A stretch of DNA of 64,000 nt. It comes from JAENVU01 sp038250905 (GTDB lineage: Bacteria; Actinomycetota; Acidimicrobiia; IMCC26256; JAENVU01). Made by a program: the position numbers and the translations under genes. The stretch covers positions 1-64,000 of the forward strand of contig JBBSBV010000021.1 of NCBI GenBank assembly GCA_038250905.1. Direction: 5' to 3'. The notes beneath the pieces are model-generated. The model worked only from the letters and a program-made list of their open reading frames with translations, ran no database searches and was not told the origin of the DNA. Of this stretch, positions 6,885-15,675 are shown piece after piece; within the stretch, counting starts at the first letter, position 1, and every line of letters starts with the position of its first letter.

Positions 6885-8389
6885 GCCGGCGCGCCGCCTT
6901 CGTCAGGTTCCGGCGCGGCGGCCGGCTGGTTCGGTTCGGCCCCGACCCCGAAAGCAGGATGGTTCGGCGACTGTTTCGAGAGCGCGCGCTTCGCGTAGAC
7001 CCCCGACATGATCGTCAGCGCTCCGCCGGCCCACAGCGCGATACGCACCCCGGGGAAGCCGTAGGAAAACCCGCCGACCTGCACGTGCTGGGACGCGCCC
7101 ACGAGCGACAACAACCAGTCCGAGAGATCCGCCAGCAGTGGCGACACCGTCAACGACAGCAACAGGCACAGGCGGACCACCGCATAGAGCGTGGCGAAGG
7201 TCCGGCCCCGCATCTCGTCCGAGACGGTCTCCTGGATCATGGTGAATCCGGTGACGTAGGCACTCGCGGCGCACGCACCCACGGCGGCGATGAGCAGCGC
7301 GGTGATCCCGCTCACATTGAAGGCCACGGCCGCGATCAGGAACCCACCACAGCCGATGACCGCGGAGGAGAACACCGTCTCCCGCGGCAACCGCTTCTGG
7401 AAGGCGAGGATGCCGAACAAGCCGATCGCCGCACCGGTACCGAGCGCGAAGAGCATCACGCCGAACTGGGCGCTCGAACCCAGCACCTGCTTGGCGAAGA
7501 TCGCGCCGAGTGGGACCATCGCGCCCGCCCCGATGATGCCGCCACCGAGCCCCGTGATCACCGCGCGACTGAACGGCTCGGAGCGCATGAACTTCACGCC
7601 ATCCTTGATCTCCCGCATGCTCGAGGCGAAGTCGAGTTTCTGGGTGCCCTCGCGCGTCGGGCGCGGGATCGGCAGTCGTAGGACGATGAGCGCGGACGCC
7701 ACGTAGGTGAGCCCGTCGAACCACAGCGACACGATGTCCTTGTCGACCCGGAGCGACTTGAGCGCGTCGAAGCCGCCCAACCACGTCGCCACGACGGCCA
7801 GCGCAGCCGCGATCGCCGCACCCAGAGGCATCGTTCCGTAGGACGCGACGAGCGACAACGTGTTGGCCGAGGCGAGCTTGTCCTCGGGAACGAAATGCGG
7901 CACCGACGCGTCCTTCGCCGGCCCCCACAGCAAGGTCATGATCTCGATGAAGAACGACGCGACGACCAGGAGCCACAAGCGGTTCACGAAGGGCAGCGTG
8001 CAGATCAGTGCGGCGCGCCCGAGGTCGCACAACACCATGATCTTCCGGCGGTCGAACCGGTCGACCATCACGCCACCGAGCGTCGCGAGGAAGAAGCCCG
8101 GGAGCATGCGCGCGCCCATCACCAGGCTGATCGCGGCGGCGGAGTCGTGCGAGAGCTGCGCAGTGATGCCGAGGATCGCGAACAGCCCGACCCAGTCGCC
8201 CAGGCTCGAGAAGACCTGCGCCAACCAGAGCCTCAGAAACGCCCGCGACCCGAAGAGCCGGAACGATTCGGGTGGGACCGGCGTCTCCTCACCGGCGCCC
8301 GGGATGAACGGTGCGGGGTCGGCGCCAGGTCGGCGACCCGGGAAGACCGACGGGTCGTCAGAAGCCGGTGTCACTGCCACCGAGTGCAT
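6881..8389 (-). CDS. Major facilitator superfamily transporter
   Basis: A 502-residue membrane protein. After a soluble, proline-rich N-terminus of about 50 residues come some 12 hydrophobic segments, starting at FLRLWLAQVFSSLGDWVGLF. The cytoplasmic loop GGVMVDRFDRRKIMVLCD matches the MFS_3/Bcr-like exporter group and suggests drug or metabolite efflux. The substrate cannot be read from the sequence. The start region overlaps the end of topA by about 30 bases, and an in-frame GTG nearby is an alternative start. It is translationally coupled to tmk; MFS-tmk neighbours, sometimes fusions, are known in Actinobacteria, though the reason is unclear. Confidence 0.85.
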   Translation of the reverse strand: MHSVAVTPASDDPSVFPGRRPGADPAPFIPGAGEETPVPPESFRLFGSRAFLRLWLAQVFSSLGDWVGLFAILGITAQLSHDSAAAISLVMGARMLPGFFLATLGGVMVDRFDRRKIMVLCDLGRAALICTLPFVNRLWLLVVASFFIEIMTLLWGPAKDASVPHFVPEDKLASANTLSLVASYGTMPLGAAIAAALAVVATWLGGFDALKSLRVDKDIVSLWFDGLTYVASALIVLRLPIPRPTREGTQKLDFASSMREIKDGVKFMRSEPFSRAVITGLGGGIIGAGAMVPLGAIFAKQVLGSSAQFGVMLFALGTGAAIGLFGILAFQKRLPRETVFSSAVIGCGGFLIAAVAFNVSGITALLIAAVGACAASAYVTGFTMIQETVSDEMRGRTFATLYAVVRLCLLLSLTVSPLLADLSDWLLSLVGASQHVQVGGFSYGFPGVRIALWAGGALTIMSGVYAKRALSKQSPNHPAFGVGAEPNQPAAAPEPDEGGAPA

Positions 8390-11081
8390 CGACCGCTGCG
8401 GCCTTCTTGGCCGCGGCCTTCTTCGCGACCGCGCTCGTTCCCTTCTTCACCACACGCGTGGTCCCCACGGTGGGCTGCTTCGCCGTCTTCTTGGCCGCCT
8501 TCTTCTTGGCCGGCTTCTTCGTCGACTTCTTGGCGGTCTTCTTCGCCTTGGTGGACGGACCCTTGGCCGCGCGCTCCCGGAGGAGGTCGAGCGCGTCCTC
8601 GAACGTGAGCGTCTCGGGATCCAACCCGCGCCGAATGGTCGCGTTGGTCGCGCCGTCGGTCACGTAGGGCCCGAACCGACCGTCGAGCACGCGGATCGGC
8701 TTCCCGGTGTCGGGACTCTCGCCGAGTTCCGCCAGCGGCGGCTTCGCCTGTTGTCCCCGCCCGCGCTTGGGTTGGGCGAAGATCACCTCGGCCTGCTCCA
8801 GGGTGCAGGTGAAGATCTGATCCTCGGCTTCGAGGCTGCGGCTGTCGGTGCCCTTCTTGAGGTACGGCCCGTACCGGCCGTTCTGGGCGGTGATCTCGTT
8901 GCCCTCGGCGTCGGCCCCCACCACACGTGGGAGCGACAACAACTTCAGCGCGGTCTCGAGGTCGACGGTGTCGGGGTCCATGCTCTTGAACAGCGAGGCC
9001 CGCGGCGGCTTGACCTTCGACTTTTCCTCGAGCACCCCGAGTTGGACGAACGGACCGAAGCGGCCGGTCAGCGCGAGGACCATCAATCCCGACGTCGGAT
9101 CCACGCCGAGTTCCCGGGGACCGGCCGAGCCCTTGGCAATGAGTTCCTCACACCGCTCAACCGTCAGTTCGTCCGGCGGAAGATCGGCCGGGAGCGGACA
9201 CTTCTCGTCGCCGTGATGGAGCGACTCCCCCGTGTTCCAGACCCGCACCACGTACTCGCCGCCGGACTCGTCCGCGCCGATCCAGATCTTGTTGACCTCG
9301 GCCATGTCGATCTTGGTGAGGTTCTCCTCCGACACCAGTTGGCGAAGTCCGGCGGTGCCATTGCCGAAGTAGAAGGAATGGAGCCACTTCTCGGATTCGC
9401 CCTCACCGCGCGCGACGGCGTCGAGGGCCTCCTCCATCGTGGCGGTGAAGCTGTAGTCGACGAGGTGGGCAAAATAGCGCTCGAGCAGCTGTGTCTTCGC
9501 GAACGCGGTCCACGACGGGACCAGTGCATTGCCCTTCTTCCACACGTACCCGCGCTCGCTCGTGATCGTGTTGATGATCGACGCATACGTGGACGGTCGC
9601 CCGATCCCCGAATCCTCGAGCACCTTCACCAGCGTGGCTTCGGTGTACCGGGCCGGCGGCTGGGTCGTGTGTCCGTTCGCATCCAGGGACCGACACTCGA
9701 CGCCTTCGCCCTCCCCCATGGCCGGGAGCACCGCTTCGTCCTCGTCGGCCGCCGCCGGATCGTCGCTCACGTCGATGTACGCCATCCGGAACCCGAGGAA
9801 CTCGTACGACTTGCCCGAGGCACGGAAGACCGCGTCCTCGCCGGCATTCGAGGTCGCGCCGAGCCGGATCGTGACCCGCCGACCGCGGGCGTCGGTCATC
9901 TGACTCGCGACCGTCCGCATCCAGATCAACTCGTACAGCTGCTGCTCGTCGCGCGACAACTCGCCGCGTACGTCCTCGGGCGTGCGGAACCGCGCGCCGG
10001 CCGGCCGGATCGCCTCGTGGGCTTCCTGCGCGTTCTTGGTCGTGTTCGCGTACGAGCGCGGCGCCGGCGGTAGGTACGCCTGACCGAACCGCTCGACGAT
10101 CTGCGCGCGAGCCGCGTCGACCGCCTGGTTGGACAGGCTGATCGAGTCGGTCCGCATATAGGTGATGTACCCGCGCTCGTAGAGACCCTGCGCGACCGAC
10201 ATCGTGCGGCCCGCACTGAAGCGGAGCTTGTTGCCCGCCTCCTGCTGCATCGTGGTCGTCTTGAACGGTGGCTTCGGACGCTCGGTGAAGTCCTTGGCGT
10301 CGACGTTGCGCACGTTGAACTGTGAATCGGCGAGCCGGCTCGCGAGCGCGCGGGCATCGGTTTCGAGCAGGTGCGCGACCGTGGCGTCGGCCGCCAGCGC
10401 GCCGGTCGCGGGATCGAAATCGCGCCCGTTCGCCACCTTCCGGCCGTCGAGTTCCACCAGCCGCGCGCCGAACTCGGTCCCACGCGCCGCGAACCGCCCG
10501 TCGAGATCCCAGAACTCGGCGGTCCGGAACGCCATGCGCTCGCGTTCCCGCTCCACCACCAGGCGGACCGCGACGCTCTGGACCCGACCCGCCGAGCGCG
10601 CGCCACCGACGCGGCGCCACAGCACCGGCGAGACCTCGTACCCGACCAGGCGGTCGAGGGTGCGCCGCCCCTCCTGGGCCTCGACGAGCTTCATGTCGAG
10701 GTCGCGCGGGTTGGCGATGGCGGAGTCGATGGCCTCGCGGGTGATCTCGTGGAACACCATTCGCTTGACCGCGGTCTTGGGCTTCAGCACCTCGATGAGG
10801 TGCCACGCGATGGCCTCGCCCTCGCGATCCTCATCGGTGGCGAGATAGAGCTCGTCCGTGCCCTTCATCGCCTGGCGCAGTTTGGAGACCACGTCCTTGG
10901 CCCGACCTTCGGGCGGGGCGTACTCCAGCCGGAAGTGGTCGTCGACATCCACACCGAGCCCCTTCCGGGGCAGGTCCCGCACGTGCCCGAAGCTCGCGAG
11001 CACAGTGAAATCGTCGCCGAGGAAGCGACCGATCGTGTCGGCTTTGGTCTTCGATTCGACGATCACCAGCGACTTGGCCAC
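8358..11081 (-). CDS. topA: DNA topoisomerase I (type IA)
   Basis: Relaxes negative supercoils by a tyrosine-linked single-strand passage reaction. From the GTG at 11081 the protein has 907 residues and begins MAKSLVIVESKTKADTIGRF, the standard start of actinobacterial TopA; the frame is open further upstream but that part is not conserved-looking. The Toprim motif TDEDREGE lies at residues 82-89 and the catalytic Tyr308 in GYITYMRTDS. The C-terminus has repeated topoisomerase I C-terminal domains (each with a GRFGP(F/Y) motif) without zinc cysteines, then a lysine/alanine tail that binds DNA in actinobacterial enzymes. Confidence 0.96.
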   Translation of the reverse strand: MAKSLVIVESKTKADTIGRFLGDDFTVLASFGHVRDLPRKGLGVDVDDHFRLEYAPPEGRAKDVVSKLRQAMKGTDELYLATDEDREGEAIAWHLIEVLKPKTAVKRMVFHEITREAIDSAIANPRDLDMKLVEAQEGRRTLDRLVGYEVSPVLWRRVGGARSAGRVQSVAVRLVVERERERMAFRTAEFWDLDGRFAARGTEFGARLVELDGRKVANGRDFDPATGALAADATVAHLLETDARALASRLADSQFNVRNVDAKDFTERPKPPFKTTTMQQEAGNKLRFSAGRTMSVAQGLYERGYITYMRTDSISLSNQAVDAARAQIVERFGQAYLPPAPRSYANTTKNAQEAHEAIRPAGARFRTPEDVRGELSRDEQQLYELIWMRTVASQMTDARGRRVTIRLGATSNAGEDAVFRASGKSYEFLGFRMAYIDVSDDPAAADEDEAVLPAMGEGEGVECRSLDANGHTTQPPARYTEATLVKVLEDSGIGRPSTYASIINTITSERGYVWKKGNALVPSWTAFAKTQLLERYFAHLVDYSFTATMEEALDAVARGEGESEKWLHSFYFGNGTAGLRQLVSEENLTKIDMAEVNKIWIGADESGGEYVVRVWNTGESLHHGDEKCPLPADLPPDELTVERCEELIAKGSAGPRELGVDPTSGLMVLALTGRFGPFVQLGVLEEKSKVKPPRASLFKSMDPDTVDLETALKLLSLPRVVGADAEGNEITAQNGRYGPYLKKGTDSRSLEAEDQIFTCTLEQAEVIFAQPKRGRGQQAKPPLAELGESPDTGKPIRVLDGRFGPYVTDGATNATIRRGLDPETLTFEDALDLLRERAAKGPSTKAKKTAKKSTKKPAKKKAAKKTAKQPTVGTTRVVKKGTSAVAKKAAAKKAAAVDALGGSDTGF

Positions 11082-11184
11082 GGCACGCGTTTCTCGAGTT
11101 TCGGGATGGGGACGGAGGCGAACGTAGCCTTCAAGGCCCCCCACATGCCCGGATGGACCGGGAATCGGCCCCTAGTGTTCTCCG

Positions 11185-11823
11185 ATGCTCGCTGGAATTA
11201 CCAACTCGATCGATCCGAAGCACCTCATCCAATCCTTCGGGACGATCGGGCTGATTCTGATCATTTTTGCGGAGTCCGGCCTGCTTGTCGGCTTCTTCCT
11301 CCCCGGCGACTCGCTGCTCGTCACGGCAGGTCTCCTGGCCTCGGCCGGGAAGCTCAATCTTGCGGTGGTGCTCATCGGGTGCTTTGCCGCCGCGGTCATC
11401 GGTGACCAGGTCGGGTACGCGTTCGGGAACCGGGTCGGACCGGCGCTCTTCAAGCGACCGAACTCGAGGCTGTTCAAGCAGGAACACATCGCCCGCGCCA
11501 ACAAGTTCTTCGAGCAGTACGGGGCCAAGACCATCGTGATGGCCCGCTTCGTCCCCGTTGTCCGCACCTTCGCGCCGATCGTGGCCGGCGTCGGCGACAT
11601 GCCGTACCGAACCTTTCTCGGCTTCAACATCCTCGGCGGTTTCCTCTGGGCCGTGGGCGTGACGTTGATCGGCTACTTCCTCGGCGATGCCATCGGTCCC
11701 GACAAGATCGACACCTACCTCCTGCCGATCATCGGCGTCGTCATCGTCCTCTCCCTCATCCCGCCGCTGCTCGAGTACCGGAAACACAAACGCGAGCAGA
11801 ACGGGAGCGGGCCGACGGCCTGA
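11185..11823 (+). CDS. DedA-family membrane protein
   Basis: A 212-residue inner-membrane protein of the DedA/VTT family, implicated in lipid carrier (undecaprenyl phosphate) recycling and proton-dependent homeostasis. Diagnostic pieces are FAESGLLVGFFLPGDSLL near residue 30, GDQVGYAFGNRVG near 75, FEQYGAKTIVMARFVPVVRT with the conserved FxRFxPxxR motif, and the re-entrant loop VGDMPYRTF. It is divergent from topA and converges on kdpE with one base between the stops. Confidence 0.9.
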   Translation: MLAGITNSIDPKHLIQSFGTIGLILIIFAESGLLVGFFLPGDSLLVTAGLLASAGKLNLAVVLIGCFAAAVIGDQVGYAFGNRVGPALFKRPNSRLFKQEHIARANKFFEQYGAKTIVMARFVPVVRTFAPIVAGVGDMPYRTFLGFNILGGFLWAVGVTLIGYFLGDAIGPDKIDTYLLPIIGVVIVLSLIPPLLEYRKHKREQNGSGPTA

Positions 11824-11824
11824 C

Positions 11825-12514
11825 TCAGATCTTCTGCTCGAAGCGGTATCCCATACCCGGCTCGGTGATGAAGTAGCGGGGCTGCGAGGGGTTCGGCTCG
11901 AGCTTGGCGCGCACCTGCGCCATGAACACCCTGAGGTAGTTGATCTCCTTCTCGTACGTCGGGCCCCAGACGTCCTGGAGGAGCTGTTTCTGCGAGACCA
12001 GCTTCCCGGCGTGGCGTACGAGCACCTCGACCATCTGCCATTCGGTCGGCGTCAGCCGGATCTCCTCACCCCCGACCGTGAGGACGCGTTTGGCCGCGAG
12101 GTCGATCGAGAAATCGTCGGTCACGACGACCGCCTGCTCGTCCGACGGCGCCGCGCGCCGTAACGCGGCGCGCAGGCGAGCGAGTAACTCGTCCATGCCG
12201 AACGGCTTCGTCACGTAGTCGTCGGCACCGGCGTCGAGCGCAGCAACCTTGTCGGACTCGGACTCTCGGACCGACAGGACGATGACCGGTACCCGGGTCC
12301 ATCCCCGCAGTCCCTGGATCACCTCGACTCCGCTGATGCCCGGCAGACCGAGATCGAGCACGACGACGTCCGGATGATGACGCGCCGCGAGGTCGAGTGC
12401 CGCCTCGCCGGTCTCCGCGAGGTCGACGTCGTAGCCGCGTGCGCGTAGGTTGATCCCGAGCGCGCGCCGAATTTGTGGTTCGTCGTCGACGACGAGGACT
12501 CGGGGCGCGGTCAT
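11825..12514 (-). CDS. kdpE: Response regulator of the kdp operon
   Basis: OmpR/PhoB-type regulator of 229 residues that activates kdpFABC when phosphorylated by KdpD. The receiver domain has the acidic pair VVDDE near residues 9-11, phospho-acceptor Asp54 in VVLDLGLPG and the conserved Lys in TKPFGMDEL. The C-terminal winged helix ends FITEPGMGYRF. Its start overlaps the kdpD stop by four bases, and it is the last gene of the kdp transcript. Confidence 0.95.
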   Translation of the reverse strand: MTAPRVLVVDDEPQIRRALGINLRARGYDVDLAETGEAALDLAARHHPDVVVLDLGLPGISGVEVIQGLRGWTRVPVIVLSVRESESDKVAALDAGADDYVTKPFGMDELLARLRAALRRAAPSDEQAVVVTDDFSIDLAAKRVLTVGGEEIRLTPTEWQMVEVLVRHAGKLVSQKQLLQDVWGPTYEKEINYLRVFMAQVRAKLEPNPSQPRYFITEPGMGYRFEQKI

Positions 12515-15018
12515 GACGTCCCCAACGGCAGGCTGAGCACCATCGTGACGCCACCGCCCGGCGTGTCCTCGACGGTGAGGTCACCGCCCATCGCCTCCAC
12601 GAATCCGCGCGCCACCGCCAGCCCCAATCCGACCCCGGTCCCGTTACTCGGGTTGTCGCCGAGCCGCTGGAAGGGCTGGAACACCCGCTCCCGTTGATCC
12701 ATCGGGATGCCGGGACCGTGGTCGATGATGCGCAGATCGACGCGGTGCGGGACGGCGCCCGCCTCCACCCGGACCGTCTGACCGGGCGCGGACCAGGCCC
12801 GGGCGTTGTCGACGAGATTGGCCACGGCCCGTTCCAGCAGGCCCGCGTCCGCGTTCACGCGCGGCAGGGTCTCCGGGAGTTCGAGCACAACCGGCACCGG
12901 CCGATCCGGGAGCCCGGCCAGCGCGCGCGGCACGACCTCTTCGAATCCGACCTCGCGCATCACCAGTTGTACCGCGCCGGTCTGGAGCCGGCTCATGTCG
13001 AGCAGATTCCCGACGAGCGCGTTGAGGCGATCGCTCTCCTCGTCGATGGTCTCGAGGAACTCGCGCGTGGCGTCGGGAGTCCACTCCATGTCGCGCTGCA
13101 GCAGGCTCGTCACCGACGCCTTGATCGAAGCGAGTGGAGTCCGGAGATCGTGCGACACCGCCGCGAGGAGGGCGGTGCGGAGCTCGTTCGCCTCGGCCAA
13201 CCCGGCGGCCGCGGCGACGTCGGCCCGGAGCCGTCGCCGCTCTACCGCCACCTGCACCTGGGCCGCGAACGACCGCAACACCTCGAGGTCACCCTCCGAC
13301 ATCTGGGCCCCGACGACCACGAGCAGCTCGCGCGCCCCGATGGAGACGGAGTGCGCGCCATCCTCGGGTCGCGCGGGCACCGGCTCGCCCGCCACGGCCT
13401 CCACATCCCACCCGCCGTCCTCGCGGTCGCGCAACACCGCGATCGCGTCGGCCGAGAACGCGGCGCGGAGTTGCGCGACCAGCTGCGGCAACGGATCGTC
13501 CGAGCTGGCCAGCGTGCCTCCCAACGCGGCGAGGGTCTCGGCTTCGGCTCGCGCGCGCGCGGCATCCGCCGCCCGCCGGTTCGCCACACTCACCAACCAG
13601 CTCACGACCCCGGCGACGATGAGGAACACGAACAGCGCCAGGATGTTCTCGCCCTGCTCGATGGTGAACGTGTGGATCGGCGGCGTGAAATAGAAGTTCG
13701 CCAGCAACGAGCCCGACACCGCGGCGACGAGGGCCGGGAGGAGACCGCCAATCGCCGCCACCACGACGACGAGGAGCAGGAACAGCAGGAGGTCGCTCGG
13801 CAATCCGAGGGTGTCCCGTACCAACGCCAGACCCGTCGCCAAGACCAGCGGCCCGAACAGCGCAAGGAGCCAGCCGATCACGAGGCGACGCCGGGAGAGA
13901 TGCCCGCTCCCGGTCGGCTGCCACATCGGGGGCGGCGACGGCTCCACGCCCACCGTCGAGATCACGTGCACATCGATGGGGCCCGACGACCGGAGTACGC
14001 CGTTGATCACCGATCCCCGCAGGAACTCGGTCCAGCGCGATTGCTGGCTCGCGCCCATCACCAGTTGGGTCGCGTTCTCGGCCTTCGCGAATCCGAGGAG
14101 CGCGTCGGCAACGTCGCCGCCGCTCACCTCGCGGTATTCGCCGCCGAGCTCCGAGAGGAGGCGGCGCAGTTCGGTCAGCCGTTCCGTCGACGGCCCGGCC
14201 AGACCATCGGCCGGGCGGACATGGACTCCGAGGAGTTCACCGCGCGTCCGCATCGCCATGCGAGCCGCGCGACGGATCACGTCGTCACCGCCCGGTGCAC
14301 CCGTGATCGCGACGACCACTCGTTCCCGCGTCTCCCAGGTACCCGTGATGCCGTGCGCCTCGCGGTAGAGCTCGAGCGCTTCGTCGACCCGATCCGCCGT
14401 CCACATCAGCGCCAGCTCGCGCAGTGCGTTGAGATTGCCGACCCGGAAGTAGTTGGCGAGCGCGGCGTCGACCTTCTCGGGTTTGTAGATGTTGCCGTGG
14501 GCCATCCGCCGGCGGAGCGCCTCGGGGGTCTGGTCCACCAGCTCGACCTGCTCGGCCCGCCGCACGATCTCGTCGGGGATCTTCTCTTTCTGCTCGATCC
14601 CGGTGATCTCCTCGACGACGTCGTTCATCGACTCGAGGTGCTGGATGTTCACGGTCGAGATGACGTCGATGCCGGCGTCGAGCAGCTCCTCGACATCCTG
14701 CCAGCGCTTTTCGTTCCGGCTGCCGGGGATGTTGGAATGAGCGAGCTCGTCGACCAGGGCGACCGCGGGACGGCGGGCCAGGATCGCGTCGACGTCCATC
14801 TCCTCGAAGCTGGTGTCCCGATACGCGATGCGGCGGCGGGGGACGACCTCGAGATCCCCGATCTGCTCGGTCGTGTTCGGTCGCCCATGGGTCTCGACGA
14901 ATCCGACGACGACGTCGGTACCTCGCTGTCTGCGCCGGCAGCCTTCGTTGAGCATCGCGAACGTCTTGCCGACGCCCGGCGCCGCGCCGAGATAGATACG
15001 GAGCTTGCCGCGGGCCAT
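12511..15018 (-). CDS. kdpD: K+-sensing histidine kinase
   Basis: Membrane histidine kinase of 835 residues sensing K+ limitation. Domains in order are: the KdpD N-terminal domain with Walker A GAAPGVGKT (residues 11-19) and VALVDELAHSN; a universal-stress-protein-like domain (about 240-365) with VMGASQQSRWTEFLRGS; four DUF4118 membrane helices (about 390-490); a GAF-like region; the dimerisation domain with His623 in AVSHDLRTPLASIK; and an ATPase domain with NLVDNARAWS and GVGLGLAVARGF. Full-length KdpD is about 890 residues, so all parts are present. The kinase overlaps kdpE by ATGA. Confidence 0.95.
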   Translation of the reverse strand: MARGKLRIYLGAAPGVGKTFAMLNEGCRRRQRGTDVVVGFVETHGRPNTTEQIGDLEVVPRRRIAYRDTSFEEMDVDAILARRPAVALVDELAHSNIPGSRNEKRWQDVEELLDAGIDVISTVNIQHLESMNDVVEEITGIEQKEKIPDEIVRRAEQVELVDQTPEALRRRMAHGNIYKPEKVDAALANYFRVGNLNALRELALMWTADRVDEALELYREAHGITGTWETRERVVVAITGAPGGDDVIRRAARMAMRTRGELLGVHVRPADGLAGPSTERLTELRRLLSELGGEYREVSGGDVADALLGFAKAENATQLVMGASQQSRWTEFLRGSVINGVLRSSGPIDVHVISTVGVEPSPPPMWQPTGSGHLSRRRLVIGWLLALFGPLVLATGLALVRDTLGLPSDLLLFLLLVVVVAAIGGLLPALVAAVSGSLLANFYFTPPIHTFTIEQGENILALFVFLIVAGVVSWLVSVANRRAADAARARAEAETLAALGGTLASSDDPLPQLVAQLRAAFSADAIAVLRDREDGGWDVEAVAGEPVPARPEDGAHSVSIGARELLVVVGAQMSEGDLEVLRSFAAQVQVAVERRRLRADVAAAAGLAEANELRTALLAAVSHDLRTPLASIKASVTSLLQRDMEWTPDATREFLETIDEESDRLNALVGNLLDMSRLQTGAVQLVMREVGFEEVVPRALAGLPDRPVPVVLELPETLPRVNADAGLLERAVANLVDNARAWSAPGQTVRVEAGAVPHRVDLRIIDHGPGIPMDQRERVFQPFQRLGDNPSNGTGVGLGLAVARGFVEAMGGDLTVEDTPGGGVTMVLSLPLGTS

Positions 15019-15036
15019 TGCCGCGAGCCTACGGAC

Positions 15037-15675
15037 TCAGGCCAGCCGGTCGAGGGCGATGTTGAGCTGCAACACGTTCACACCGGCCTCACCGAGGAAC
15101 CCGAGTGCGCGACCGTCGGTGTGCTCGTCGATGAGCTTGCGCACCTGCACCACCGAGAGCCCTCGCACCCTGGCGACCCGCCGGGCTTGCAGCCGGGCGT
15201 TCGCAATCGAGATGTGCGGGTCGAGCCCGGACGCCGACGCGGTGACCGCGTCGACCGGCACCTTGACCGAGGCCGCCAACCCGTTTTCCTTCCGGTAGTC
15301 GGCGACCCGCTGCTTCACCGCGGCGATCAGATCAGGGTTGGTCGGTCCCAAGTTGGATCCGGAGCTGTTGTCCTGGCTCAGGTTCTTCGGGTCGTTCGGA
15401 ACCGTCTTCTTGTGATTGTTGGGATCGGTCGCGTCCGAACCGGTGGCCGCGGCACCCGCCGCGCTCGGACGTCCGTGGAAGTACTTCGCCTTCGTAAAGG
15501 TCTGACCGAGGAGCCTCGATCCCACGACATGCCCGTTCACCGACAGCTCGGAGCCGTTCGCTTTGTCGGAGAAACCGAGCTGCGCGATACCCGTGATCAC
15601 GAGCGGGAATGCCACTCCGACCAGCAGGGTGAAAACGAGCAACATCAGGATCGACGGCAGGAGTTGGCGTCGCAT
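15037..15675 (-). CDS. kdpC: K+-transporting ATPase subunit C
   Basis: Single-pass subunit of the KdpFABC K+ pump, thought to stabilise the complex and ATP binding. One N-terminal membrane helix (about residues 8-30) is followed by a periplasmic domain with KYFHGRPSAAG and VPVDAVTASASGLDPHIS, the KdpC signatures. The ATG at 15675 shares one base with the kdpB stop (TGATG); a GTG one codon earlier is also possible. Confidence 0.95.
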   Translation of the reverse strand: MRRQLLPSILMLLVFTLLVGVAFPLVITGIAQLGFSDKANGSELSVNGHVVGSRLLGQTFTKAKYFHGRPSAAGAAATGSDATDPNNHKKTVPNDPKNLSQDNSSGSNLGPTNPDLIAAVKQRVADYRKENGLAASVKVPVDAVTASASGLDPHISIANARLQARRVARVRGLSVVQVRKLIDEHTDGRALGFLGEAGVNVLQLNIALDRLA